Below, in pieces: positions 1 through 12,400 of a DNA stretch of 64,000 nt; position 1 is the stretch's first letter, and every line of letters starts with the position of its first letter. Below the pieces are notes generated by a model. That model did not search any database and had not been told where the DNA came from. It saw only the letters and a list, made by a program, of their open reading frames with translations. The translations under genes were made by a program, and so were the position numbers. The stretch is from the NCBI GenBank assembly GCA_026874595.1, contig CM049310.1:558001-622000 (forward strand), written 5' to 3'. The stretch is from Sipunculus nudus (taxonomy: Eukaryota; Annelida; Sipuncula; Golfingiida; Sipunculidae).

Positions 1-538
1 AAGGCATCAAGTTAGCTCTGGACATGCCCTATGGTATACAGATGTTCCGTGGGTGGTGACAAGGCATCAAGTTAGCTCTCGATATCCGCTATGGTATACA
101 GATGTTCCGTGCGTGGTGACAAGGCATCAATTTAGCTCTCGACATCCTCTATAGTATACAGATGTTCTCTGGGTGGTGACAAGGCATCAAGTTAGCTCTG
201 GACATCCTCTATGGTATACAGATGTTCCGTGCGTGGTGACAAGGCAACAAGTTAGCTCTCGATATCCTCTATGGTATACAGATGTTCCGTGCGTGGTGAC
301 AAGGCATCAAGTCAGCTCTGGACATCCTCTAGGGTATACAGATGTTCCGTGCGTGGTGACAAGGCAACAAGTTAGCTCTGGACATCCTCTATGGTATACA
401 GATGTTCCGTGCGTGGTGACAAGGCAACAAGTTTGATTTCGACATCCTCTATGGTATACAGATGTTCCGTGCGTGGTGACCAGGCAACAAGTTAGCTCTG
501 GACATCCTCTATGGTATACAGATGTTCCGTGCGTGGTG

Positions 539-599
539 ACAAGGCATCAAGTTAGCTCTGGACATCCTCTATGGTATACAGATGTTCCTTTGCGTGGTG
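539..599 (+). repeat. 61-bp monomer, TTCCTTTGCG type
   Basis: The normal TTCCGTGCG reads TTCCTTTGCG, adding one base. It is the first of two consecutive copies. Confidence 0.97.
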
Positions 600-660
600 A
601 CAAGGCAACAAGTTAGCTCTGGACATCCTCTATGGTATACAGATGTTCCTTTGCGTGGTG
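600..660 (+). repeat. 61-bp monomer, TTCCTTTGCG type, second tandem copy
   Basis: Same insertion as the preceding monomer but in a CAAC-class copy. No other TTCCTTTGCG monomer in the window has a neighbour of the same type, so the change was spread to an adjacent monomer here by local duplication or conversion. Confidence 0.97.
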
Positions 661-3600
661 ACAAGGCAACAAGTTAGCTCTGGACATCCTCTATGGTATA
701 CAGATGTTCCGTGCGTGGTGACAAGGCAACAAGTTAGCTTTGGACATCCTCTATGGTATACAGATGTTCCGTGCGTGGTGACAAGGCAACAAGTTAGCTC
801 TAGATATCCTCTATGGTATACAGATGTTCCGTGCGTGGTGACAAGGCAACAAGTTAGCTCTCGATATCCTCTATGGTATACAGATGTTCCGTGCATGGTG
901 ACAAGGCATCAATTTAGCTCTGGACATCCTCTATGGTATACAGATGTTCCGTGCGTGGTGACAAGGCAACAAGTTAGCTCTCGATGTCCCCTATGGTATA
1001 CAGATGTTCCGTGCGTGGTGACAAGGCATCAAGTTAACTCTGGACATCCTCTATGGTATACAGATGTTCCGTGCGTGGTGACAAGGCAACAAGTTAGCTC
1101 TCGATATCCTCTATGGTATACAGATGTTCAGTGCGTGGTGACAAGGCATCAAGTTAACTCTGGACATCCTCTATGGTATACAGATGTTCCGTGCGTCGTG
1201 ACAAGGCAGCAAGTTAGCTCTGGACATCCTCTATGGTATACAGATGTTCCGTGCGTGGTGACAAGGCATCAAGTTAGATCTGGACATCCTCTATGGTATA
1301 CAGATGTTCCGTGAGTGGTGACAAGGCAACAAGTTAGCTCTTGATATCCTCTATGGTATACAGATGTTCCGTGAGTGGTGACAAGGCATCAAGTTAGCTC
1401 TGGACATCCCCTATGGTATACAGATGTTCCGTGCGTGGTGACAAGGCATCAAGTTTTCTCTCGACATCCTCTATGGTATACAGATGTTCCGTGGGTGGTG
1501 ACAAGGCATCAAGTAAGCTCTGGACATCCTCTATGGTATACAGATGTTCCGTGCGTGGTGAAAAGGCATCAAGTTAGCTCTGGACATCCTCTATGGTATA
1601 CAGATGTTCCGTGGGTGGTGACAAGGCATCAAGTTAGCTCTGGACATCCTCTTTGGTATACAGATGTTCCGTGGGTGGTGACAAAGCATCAAGTTAGCTC
1701 TCGATATCCGCTATGGTATACAGATGTTCCGTGCGTGGTGACAAGGCATCAAGTTAGCTCTGGACATCCTCTATGGTATACAGATGTTCCGTGCTTGGTG
1801 ACAAGGCATCAAGTTAGCTCTGGACATCCTCTATGGTATACAGATGTTCCGTGCGTGGTGACAAGGCAACAAGTTAGCTCTCGATATCCTCTATGGTGTA
1901 CAGATGTTCCGTGCGTGGTGACAAGGCATCAAGTTAGCTCTGGACATCCTCTATGGTATACAGATGTTCCGTGCGTGGTGACACGGCATCAAGTTAGCTC
2001 TCGACATCCTCTATGGTATACAGATGTTCCGTGCGTGGTGACAAGGCAACAAGTTAGCTCTCGATATCCTCTATGGTATACAGATGTTCCGTGCGTGGTG
2101 ACAAGACATCAAGTTAGCTCTGGACATCCTCTATGGTATACAGATGTTCCGTGCGTGGTGACAAGGCAACAAGTTAGCTCTAGATATCCTCTATGGTATA
2201 CAGATGTTCCGTGCGTGGTGACAAGGCAACAAGTTAGCTCTCGATATCCTCTATGGTATACAGATGTTCCGTGCATGGTGACAAGGCATCAATTTAGCTC
2301 TGGACATCCTCTATGGTATACAGATGTTCCGTGCGTGGTGACAAGGCAACAAGTTAGCTCTCGATGTCCCCTATGGTATACAGATGTTCCGTGCGTGGTG
2401 ACAAGGCATCAAGTTAACTCTGGACATCCTCTATGGTATACAGATGTTCCGTGCGTGGTGACAAGGCAACAAGTTAGCTCTCGATATCCTCTATGGTATA
2501 CAGATGTTCAGTGCGTGGTGACAAGGCATCAAGTTAGCTCTGGACATCCTCTATGGTATACAGATGTTCCGTGCGTCGTGACAAGGCAGCAAGTTAGCTC
2601 TGGACATCCTCTATGGTATACAGATGTTCCGTGCGTGGTTACAAGGCATCAAGTTAGCTCTGGACATCCTCTATGGTATACAGATGTTCCGTGAGTGGTG
2701 ACAAGGCAACAAGTTAGCTCTCGATATCCTCTATGGTATACAGATGTTCCGTGAGTGGTGACAAGGCATCAAGTTAGCTCTGGACATCCCCTATGGTATA
2801 CAGATGTTCCGTGCGTGGTGACAAGGCATCAAGTTTTCTCTCGACATCCTCTATGGTATACAGATGTTCCGTGGGTGGTGACAAGGCATCAAGTAAGCTC
2901 TGGACATCCTCTATGGTATACAGATTTTCCGTGCGTGGTGACAAGGCATCAAGTTAGCTCTGGACATCCTCTATGGTATACAGATGTTCCGTGGGTGGTG
3001 ACAAGGCATCAAGTTAGCTCTGGACATCCTCTTTGGTATACAGATGTTCCGTGGGTGGTGACAAAGCATCAAGTTAGCTCTCGATATCCGCTATGGTATA
3101 CAGATGTTCCGTGCGTAGTGACAAGGCATCAAGTTAGCTCTGGACATCCTCTATGGTATACAGATGTTCCGTGCTTGGTGACAAGGCATCAAGTTAGCTC
3201 TGGACATCCTCTATGGTATACAGATGTTCCGTGCGTGGTGACAAGGCAACAAGTTAGCTCTCGATATCCTCTATGGTGTACAGATGTTCCGTGCGTGGTG
3301 ACAAGGCATCAAGTTAGCTCTGGACATCCTCTATGGTATACAGATGTTCCGTGCGTGGTGACAAGGCATCAAGTTAGCTCTCGACATCCTCTATGGTATA
3401 CAGATGTTCCGTGCGTGGTGACAAGGCAACAAGTTAGCTCTCGATATCCTCTATGGTATACAGATGTTCCGTGCGTGGTGACAAGGCATCAAGTTAGCTC
3501 TGGACATCCTCTATGGTATACAGATGTTCCGTGCGTGGTGACAAGGCATCAAGTTAGCTCTGGACATCCTCTATGGTATACAGATGTTCCGTGCGTGGTG

Positions 3601-4260
3601 ACAAGGTATCAAGTTAGCTCTGGACATCCTCTATGGTATACAGATGTTCCGTGCGTGGTGACAAGGCATCAAGTTAGCTCTGGACATCCTCTATGGTATA
3701 CAGATCTTCCGTGCGTGGTTACAAGGCATAAAGTTAGCTCTCGACATCCTCTATGGTATACAGATGTTCTGTGGGTGGTGACAAGGCATCAAGTTAGCTC
3801 TGGACATCCTCTATGGTATACAGATGTTCCGTGCGTGGTGACAAGGCAACAAGTTAGCTCTCGATATCCTCTATGGTATACAGATGTTCCGTGCGTGGTG
3901 ACAAGGCATCAAGTCAGCTCTGGACATCCTCTAGGGTATACAGATGTTCCGTGCGTGGTGACAAGGCAACAAGTTAGCTCTGGACATCCCCTATGGTATA
4001 CAGATGTTCCGTGCGTGGTGACAAGGCAACAAGTTTGATTTCGTCATCCTCTATGGTATACAGATGTTCCGTGCGTGGTGACCAGGCAACAAGTTAGCTC
4101 TCGACATCCTCTATGGTATACAGATGTTCCGTGCGTGGTGACAAGGCATCAAGTTAGCTCTGGACATCCTCTATGGTATACAGATGTTCCGTGCGTGGTG
4201 ACAAGGCAACAAGTTAGCTCTGGACATCTTCTATGGTATACAGATGTTCCGTGCGTGGTG

Positions 4261-6540
4261 ACAAGGCAACAAGTTAGCTCTGGACATCCTCTATGGTATA
4301 CAGATGTTCCGTGCGTGGTGACAAGGCAACAAGTTAGCTTTGGACATCCTCTATGGTATACAGATGTTCCGTGCGTGGTGACAAGGCAACAAGTTAGCTC
4401 TAGATATCCTCTATGGTATACAGATGTTCCGTGCGTGGTGACAAGGCAACAAGTTAGCTCTCGATATCCTCTATGGTATACAGATGTTCCGTGCATGGTG
4501 ACAAGGCATCAATTTAGCTCTGGACATCCTCTATGGTATACAGATGTTCCGTGCGTGGTGACAAGGCAACAAGTTAGCTCTCGATGTCCCCTATGGTATA
4601 CAGATGTTCCGTGCGTGGTGACAAGGCATCAAGTTAACTCTGGACATCCTCTATGGTATACAGATGTTCCGTGCGTGGTGACAAGGCAACAAGTTAGCTC
4701 TCGATATCCTCTATGGTATACAGATGTTCAGTGCGTGGTGACAAGGCATCAAGTTAGCTCTGGACATCCTCTATGGTATACAGATGTTCCGTGCGTCGTG
4801 ACAAGGCAGCAAGTTAGCTCTGGACATCCTCTATGGTATACAGATGTTCCGTGCGTGGTGACAAGGCATCAAGTTAGATCTGGACATCCTCTATGGTATA
4901 CAGATGTTCCGTGAGTGGTGACAAGGCAACAAGTTAGCTCTTGATATCCTCTATGGTATACAGATGTTCCGTGAGTGGTGACAAGGCATCAAGTTAGCTC
5001 TGGACATCCCCTATGGTATACAGATGTTCCGTGCGTGGTGACAAGGCATCAAGTTTTCTCTCGACATCCTCTATGGTATACAGATGTTCCGTGCGTGGTG
5101 ACAAGGCAACAAGTTAGCTCTGGACATCCTCTATGGTATACAGATGTTCCGTGCGTGGTGACAAGGCAACAAGTTAGCTCTAGATATCCTCTATGGTATA
5201 CAGATGTTCCGTGCGTGGTGACAAGGCAACAAGTTAGCTCTCGATATCCTCTATGGTATACAGATGTTCCGTGCATGGTGACAAGGCATCAATTTAGCTC
5301 TGGACATCCTCTATGGTATACAGATGTTCCGTGCGTGGTGACAAGGCAACAAGTTAGCTCTTGATATCCTCTATGGTATACAGATGTTTCGTGCGTGGTG
5401 ACAAGGCATCAAGTTACCTCTGGACATCCTCTATGGTATACAGATGTTCCATGCGTGGTGACAAGGCAGCAAGTTAGCTCTGGACATCCTCTATGGTATA
5501 CAGATGTTCCGTGCGTGGTGACAAGGCATCAAGTTAGCTCTCGATATCCTCTATGGTATACAGATGTTCAGTGCGTGGTGACAAGGCATCAAGTTAGCTC
5601 TGGACATCCTCTATGGTATACAGATGTTCCGTGCGTCGTGACAAGGCAGCAAGTTAGCTCTGGACATCCTCTATGGTATACAGATGTTCCGTGCGTGGTG
5701 ACAAGGCATCAAGTTAGATCTGGACATCCTCTATGGTATACAGATGTTCCGTGAGTGGTGACAAGGCAACAAGTTAGCTCTTGATATCCTCTATGGTATA
5801 CAGATGTTCCGTGAGTGGTGACAAGGCATCAAGTTAGCTCTGGACATCCCCTATGGTATACAGATGTTCCGTGCGTGGTGACAAGGCATCAAGTTTTCTC
5901 TCGACATCCTCTATGGTATACAGATGTTCCGTGGGTGGTGACAAGGCATCAAGTAAGCTCTGGACATCCTCTATGGTATACAGATGTTCCGTGCGTGGTG
6001 ACAAGGCATCAAGTTAGCTCTGGACATCCTCTATGGTATACAGATGTTCCGTGGGTGGTGACAAGGCATCAAGTTAGCTCTGGACATCCTCTTTGGTATA
6101 CAGATGTTCCGTGGGTGGTGACAAAGCATCAAGTTAGCTCTCGATATCCGCTATGGTATACAGATGTTCCGTGCGTGGTGACAAGGCATCAAGTTAGCTC
6201 TGGACATCCTCTATGGTATACAGATGTTCCGTGCTTGGTGACAAGGCATCAAGTTAGCTCTGGACATCCTCTATGGTATACAGATGTTCCGTGCGTGGTG
6301 ACAAGGCAACAAGTTAGCTCTCGATATCCTCTATGGTGTACAGATGTTCCGTGCGTGGTGACAAGGCATCAAGTCAGCTCTGGACATCCTCTAGGGTATA
6401 CAGATGTTCCGTGCGTGGTGACAAGGCAACAAGTTAGCTCTGGACATCCTCTATGGTATACAGATGTTCCGTGCGTGGTGACAAGGCAACAAGTTTGATT
6501 TCGACATCCTCTATGGTATACAGATGTTCCGTGCGTGGTG
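4261..6540 (+). repeat. 38-monomer segment matching 25384-27663
   Basis: This 2,280-bp block has the same monomer order and length as 25384-27663. It includes the unusual step at 5041-5160, where the GTTTTCTCTC monomer is followed directly by a CAAC monomer, and the TTACCTCTGG/CCATGCG monomer at 5401. Together with 1-4320 it shows the first 6.5 kb to be a version of 19.6-27.7 kb lacking 26 monomers (1,560 bp). The match stops at 6541, where a local deletion joins the GTTTGATTT monomer to a TAGATAT monomer. Confidence 0.85.
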
Positions 6541-7500
6541 ACAAGGCAACAAGTTAGCTCTAGATATCCTCTATGGTATACAGATGTTCCGTGCGTGGTG
6601 ACAAGGCAACAAGTTAGCTCTCGATATCCTCTATGGTATACAGATGTTCCGTGCATGGTGACAAGGCATCAATTTAGCTCTGGACATTCTCTATGGTATA
6701 CAGATGTTCCGTGCGTGGTGACAAGGCAACAAGTTAGCTCTCGATGTCCCCTATGGTATACAGATGTTCCGTGCGTGGTGACAAGGCATCAAGTTAACTC
6801 TGGACATCCTCTATGGTATACAGATGTTCCGTGCGTGGTGACAAGGCAACAAGTTAGCTCTCGATATCCTCTATGGTATACAGATGTTCAGTGCGTGGTG
6901 ACAAGGCATCAAGTTAGCTCTGGACATCCTCTATGGTATACAGATGTTCCGTGCGTCGTGACAAGGCAGCAAGTTAGCTCTGGACATCCTCTATGGTATA
7001 CAGATGTTCCGTGAGTGGTGACAAGGCAACAAGTTAGCTCTTGATATCCTCTATGGTATACAGATGTTCCGTGAGTGGTGACAAGGCATCAAGTTAGCTC
7101 TGGACATCCCCTATGGTATACAGATGTTCCGTGCGTGGTGACAAGGCATCAAGTTTTCTCTCGACATCCTCTATGGTATACAGATGTTCCGTGGGTGGTG
7201 ACAAGGCATCAAGTAAGCTCTGGACATCCTCTATGGTATACAGATGTTCCGTGCGTGGTGACAAGGCATCAAGTTAGCTCTGGACATCCTCTATGGTATA
7301 CAGATGTTCCGTGCGTGGTGACAAGGCATCAAGTTAGCTCTCGACATCCTCTATGGTATACAGATGTTCCGTGCGTGGTGACAAGGCAACAAGTTAGCTC
7401 TCGATATCCTCTATGGTATACAGATGTTCCGTGCGTGGTGACAAGGCAACAAGTTAGCTCTGGACATCCTCTATGGTATACAGATGTTCCGTCCGTGGTG

Positions 7501-7561
7501 ACAAGGCATACAAGTTAGCTCTAGATATCCTCTATGGTATACAGATGTTCAGTGCGTGGTG
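7501..7561 (+). repeat. 61-bp monomer, GCATACAAG type
   Basis: One base is added near monomer base 9 (GCATACAAG). It looks like a merge of the CATC and CAAC alleles. It is copied at 11281 by the unit A duplication. Confidence 0.97.
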
Positions 7562-7620
7562 ACAAGGCAACAAGTTAGCTCTCGATATTTTTATGGTATA
7601 CAGATGTTCCGTGCGTGGTG
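7562..7620 (+). repeat. 59-bp monomer with T run, unique
   Basis: CGATATCCTCTATGG is replaced by CGATATTTTTATGG, one base shorter. The duplicate at 11342 has the normal sequence, so this arose after the unit A duplication. Confidence 0.96.
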
Positions 7621-9420
7621 ACAAGGCAATAAGTTAGCTCTGGACACCCTCTATGGTATACAGATGTTCCGTGCGTGGTGACAAGGCAACAAGTTAGCTC
7701 TCGATGTCCTCTATGGTATACAGATGTTCCGTGCGTGGTGACAAGGCATCAAGTTAGCTCTGGACATCCTCTATGGTATACAGATGTTCCGTGCGTGGTG
7801 ACAAGGCAACAAGTTAGCTCTCGATATCCTCTATGGTATACAGATGTTCCGTGCGTTGTGACAAGGCATCAAGTTAGCTCTGGACATCCTCTATGGTATA
7901 CAGATGTTCCGTGCGTGGTGACAAGGCATCAAGTTAGCTCTGGACATCCTCTATGGTATACAGATGTTCCGTGCGTGGTGACAAGGCATCAAGTTAGCTC
8001 TGGACATCCTCTATGGTATACAGATGTTCCGTGCGTGGTAACAAGGCATCAAGTTTTCTCTCGACATCGTCTATGGTATACAGATGTTCCGTGGGTGGTG
8101 ACAAGGCATCAAGTAAGCTCTGGACATCCTCTATGGTATACAGATGTTCCGTGCGTGGTGTCAAGGCATCAAGTTAGCTCTGGACATCCTCTATGGTATA
8201 CAGATGTTCCGTGCGTGGTGACAAGGCATCAAGTTAGCTCTGGACATCCTCTATGGTATACAGATGTTCCGTGGGTGGTGACAAGGCATCAAGTTAGCTC
8301 TCGACATCCGCTATGGTATACAGATGTTCCGTGCGTGGTGACAAGGCATCAATTTAGCTCTGGACATCCTCTATGGTATACAGATGTTCCGTGCGTGGTG
8401 ACAAGGCATCAAGTTAGCTCTGGACATCCTCTATGGTATACAGATGTTCCGTGCGTGGTGACAAGGCATCAAGTTAGCTCTGGACATCCTCTATGGTATA
8501 CAGATGTTCCGTGCGTGGTGACAAGGTATCAAGTTAGCTCTGGGCATCCTCTATGGTATACAGATGTTCCGTGCGTGGTGACAAGGCATTAAGTTAGCTC
8601 TGGACATCCTCTATGGTATACAGATCTTCCGTGCGTGGTTACAAGGCATCAAGTTAGCTCTCGACATCCTCTATGGTATACAGATGTTCTCTGGGTGGTG
8701 ACAAGGCATCAAGTTAGCTCTGGACATCCTCTATGGTATACAGATGTTCCGTGCGTGGTGACAAGGCAACAAGTTAGCTCTCGATATCCTCTATGGTATA
8801 CAGATGTTCCGTGCGTGGTGACAAGGCATCAGGTCAGCTCTGGACATCCTCTAGGGTATACAGATGTTCCGTGCGTGGTGACAAGGCATCAAGTCAGCTC
8901 TCGACATCCTCTATGGTATACAGATGTTCTGTGGGTGGTGACAAGGCATCAAGTTAGCTCTGGACATCCTCTATGGTATACAGATGTTCCGTGCGTGGTG
9001 ACAAGGCAACAAGTTAGCTCTCGATATCCTCTATGGTATACAGATGTTCCGTGCGTGGTGACAAGGCATCAAGTCAGCTCTGGACATCCTCTAGGGTATA
9101 CAGATGTTCCGTGCGTGGTGACAAGGCAACAAGTTAGCTCTGGACATCCTCTATGGTATACAGATGTTCCGTGCGTGGTGACAAGGCAACAAGTTTGATT
9201 TCGTCATCCTCTATGGTATACAGATGTTCCGTGCGTGGTGACCAGGCAACAAGTTAGCTCTCGACATCCTCTATGGTATACAGATGTTCCGTGCGTGGTG
9301 ACAAGGCATCAAGTTAGCTCTGGACATCCTCTATGGTATACAGATGTTCCGTGCGTGGTGACAAGGCAACAAGTTAGCTCTGGACATCTTCTATGGTATA
9401 CAGATGTTCCGTGCGTGGTG

Positions 9421-12400
9421 ACAAGGCATCAAGTTAGATCTGGACATCCTCTATGGTATACAGATGTTCCGTGAGTGGTGACAAGGCAACAAGTTAGCTC
9501 TTGATATCCTCTATGGTATACAGATGTTCCGTGAGTGGTGACAAGGCATCAAGTTAGCTCTGGACATCCCCTATGGTATACAGATGTTCCGTGCGTGGTG
9601 ACAAGGCATCAAGTTTTCTCTCGACATCCTCTATGGTATACAGATGTTCCGTGGGTGGTGACAAGGCATCAAGTAAGCTCTGGACATCCTCTATGGTATA
9701 CAGATGTTCCGTGCGTGGTGACAAGGCATCAAGTTAGCTCTGGACATCCTCTATGGTATACAGATGTTCCGTGGGTGGTGACAAGGCATCAAGTTAGCTC
9801 TGGACATCCTCTTTGGTATACAGATGTTCCGTGGGTGGTGACAAAGCATCAAGTTAGCTCTCGATATCCGCTATGGTATACAGATGTTCCGTGCGTGGTG
9901 ACAAGGCATCAAGTTAGCTCTGGACATCCTCTATGGTATACAGATGTTCCGTGCTTGGTGACAAGGCATCAAGTTAGCTCTGGACATCCTCTATGGTATA
10001 CAGATGTTCCGTGCGTGGTGACAAGGCAACAAGTTAGCTCTCGATATCCTCTATGGTGTACAGATGTTCCGTGCGTGGTGACAAGGCATCAAGTCAGCTC
10101 TGGACATCCTCTAGGGTATACAGATGTTCCGTGCGTGGTGACAAGGCAACAAGTTAGCTCTGGACATCCTCTATGGTATACAGATGTTCCGTGCGTGGTG
10201 ACAAGGCAACAAGTTTGATTTCGACATCCTCTATGGTATACAGATGTTCCGTGCGTGGTGACAAGGCAACAAGTTAGCTCTAGATATCCTCTATGGTATA
10301 CAGATGTTCCGTGCGTGGTGACAAGGCAACAAGTTAGCTCTCGATATCCTCTATGGTATACAGATGTTCCGTGCATGGTGACAAGGCATCAATTTAGCTC
10401 TGGACATCCTCTATGGTATACAGATGTTCCGTGCGTGGTGACAAGGCAACAAGTTAGCTCTCGATGTCCCCTATGGTATACAGATGTTCCGTGCGTGGTG
10501 ACAAGGCATCAAGTTAACTCTGGACATCCTCTATGGTATACAGATGTTCCGTGCGTGGTGACAAGGCAACAAGTTAGCTCTCGATATCCTCTATGGTATA
10601 CAGATGTTCAGTGCGTGGTGACAAGGCATCAAGTTAGCTCTGGACATCCTCTATGGTATACAGATGTTCCGTGCGTCGTGACAAGGCAGCAAGTTAGCTC
10701 TGGACATCCTCTATGGTATACAGATGTTCCGTGCGTGGTGACAAGGCATCAAGTTAGATCTGGACATCCTCTATGGTATACAGATGTTCCGTGAGTGGTG
10801 ACAAGGCAACAAGTTAGCTCTTGATATCCTCTATGGTATACAGATGTTCCGTGAGTGGTGACAAGGCATCAAGTTAGCTCTGGACATCCCCTATGGTATA
10901 CAGATGTTCCGTGCGTGGTGACAAGGCATCAAGTTTTCTCTCGACATCCTCTATGGTATACAGATGTTCCGTGGGTGGTGACAAGGCATCAAGTAAGCTC
11001 TGGACATCCTCTATGGTATACAGATGTTCCGTGCGTGGTGACAAGGCATCAAGTTAGCTCTGGACATCCTCTATGGTATACAGATGTTCCGTGCGTGGTG
11101 ACAAGGCATCAAGTTAGCTCTCGACATCCTCTATGGTATACAGATGTTCCGTGCGTGGTGACAAGGCAACAAGTTAGCTCTCGATATCCTCTATGGTATA
11201 CAGATGTTCCGTGCGTGGTGACAAGGCAACAAGTTAGCTCTGGACATCCTCTATGGTATACAGATGTTCCGTCCGTGGTGACAAGGCATACAAGTTAGCT
11301 CTAGATATCCTCTATGGTATACAGATGTTCAGTGCGTGGTGACAAGGCAACAAGTTAGCTCTCGATATCCTCTATGGTATACAGATGTTCCGTGCGTGGT
11401 GACAAGGCAACAAGTTAGCTCTGGACACCCTCTATGGTATACAGATGTTCCGTGCGTGGTGACAAGGCAACAAGTTAGCTCTCGATGTCCTCTATGGTAT
11501 ACAGATGTTCCGTGCGTGGTGACAAGGCATCAAGTTAGCTCTGGACATCCTCTATGGTATACAGATGTTCCGTGCGTGGTGACAAGGCAACAAGTTAGCT
11601 CTCGATATCCTCTATGGTATACAGATGTTCCGTGCGTTGTGACAAGGCATCAAGTTAGCTCTGGACATCCTCTATGGTATACAGATGTTCCGTGCGTGGT
11701 GACAAGGCATCAAGTTAGCTCTGGACATCCTCTATGGTATACAGATGTTCCGTGCGTGGTGACAAGGCATCAAGTTAGCTCTGGACATCCTCTATGGTAT
11801 ACAGATGTTCCGTGCGTGGTAACAAGGCATCAAGTTTTCTCTCGACATCGTCTATGGTATACAGATGTTCCGTGGGTGGTGACAAGGCATCAAGTAAGCT
11901 CTGGACATCCTCTATGGTATACAGATGTTCCGTGCGTGGTGTCAAGGCATCAAGTTAGCTCTGGACATCCTCTATGGTATACAGATGTTCCGTGCGTGGT
12001 GACAAGGCATCAAGTTAGCTCTGGACATCCTCTATGGTATACAGATGTTCCGTGGGTGGTGACAAGGCATCAAGTTAGCTCTCGACATCCGCTATGGTAT
12101 ACAGATGTTCCGTGCGTGGTGACAAGGCATCAATTTAGCTCTGGACATCCTCTATGGTATACAGATGTTCCGTGCGTGGTGACAAGGCATCAAGTTAGCT
12201 CTGGACATCCTCTATGGTATACAGATGTTCCGTGCGTGGTGACAAGGCATCAAGTTAGCTCTGGACATCCTCTATGGTATACAGATGTTCCGTGCGTGGT
12301 GACAAGGTATCAAGTTAGCTCTGGGCATCCTCTATGGTATACAGATGTTCCGTGCGTGGTGACAAGGCATTAAGTTAGCTCTGGACATCCTCTATGGTAT

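Larger units (their letters stand above)
1..4320 (+). repeat. Left segment, near-identical to 19624-23882
   Basis: Monomer by monomer this stretch follows the same order as 19624-23882. I saw about nine scattered base differences over 4.26 kb, plus one additional 61-bp monomer here (600-660). Shared rare markers include GGACATGCCC at the start, the GTTTGATTT monomer at 421, GATTTTCC near 2926 and GATCTTCC near 3706. The match ends at 4321, where a CTTTGG monomer here faces a TAGATAT monomer at 23883. The two copies lie about 19.6 kb apart, so the duplication is either much larger than the adjacent pairs or has been separated by later insertions. Confidence 0.88.
5701..9420 (+). repeat. Higher-order unit A, copy 1 (62 monomers)
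   Basis: This 3,720-bp block is followed immediately by its duplicate at 9421. Both begin with the TTAGATCTGG monomer carrying GTGAG and end with the monomer containing GACATCTTCT. Both carry the same joined monomers after the GTTTGATTT copy (6481 here, 10201 there) and the same 61-bp GCATACAAG monomer (7501 and 11281). Copy 1 lacks one monomer near 6961-7020 relative to copy 2. It has a private 59-bp monomer at 7562. Confidence 0.9.

Noticed and set aside
1371-1380. GTGAGT resembling a 5' splice site
   Set aside because: It is a satellite point variant seen at 36 sites, mostly as 60-bp-spaced pairs. No exon or acceptor context is visible.
1375-2694. 439-codon plus-strand open frame, with many similar ones (for example 2755-4038, 17096-18445, 28499-29818)
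   Set aside because: The frame is open only because the 60-bp period is a multiple of three. Starts are GTG codons directly after a satellite stop variant. There is no ribosome site or promoter, stops arise by single substitutions, and variation is spread over all codon positions.
3301-3360. CENP-B box or telomere motif in the monomer
   Set aside because: I found no match to the CENP-B box core (TTCG with a downstream CGGG) and no TTAGGG or TTTAGGG runs. TTTCG variants lack the second half.
3301-3360. Origin of the 60-mer from two 30-bp halves
   Set aside because: Comparing bases 1-30 with 31-60 without gaps gives 10 of 30 matches, little above chance. A better patch at bases 3-15 is too short to rely on.
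3721-3735. CATAAAG and similar A/T-rich variants as TATA box or polyadenylation signal
   Set aside because: These are single-base variants of GGCATCAAG in a few related copies. No AATAAA or TATAAA was seen, and there is nothing to transcribe.
4149-4496. Minus-strand open frames of 75-115 codons with a THGTSVYHRG-like repeat
   Set aside because: They are simply runs of consecutive CAAC-class monomers. In that frame CATC-class monomers contain a TGA stop, so the frame opens and closes with monomer class.
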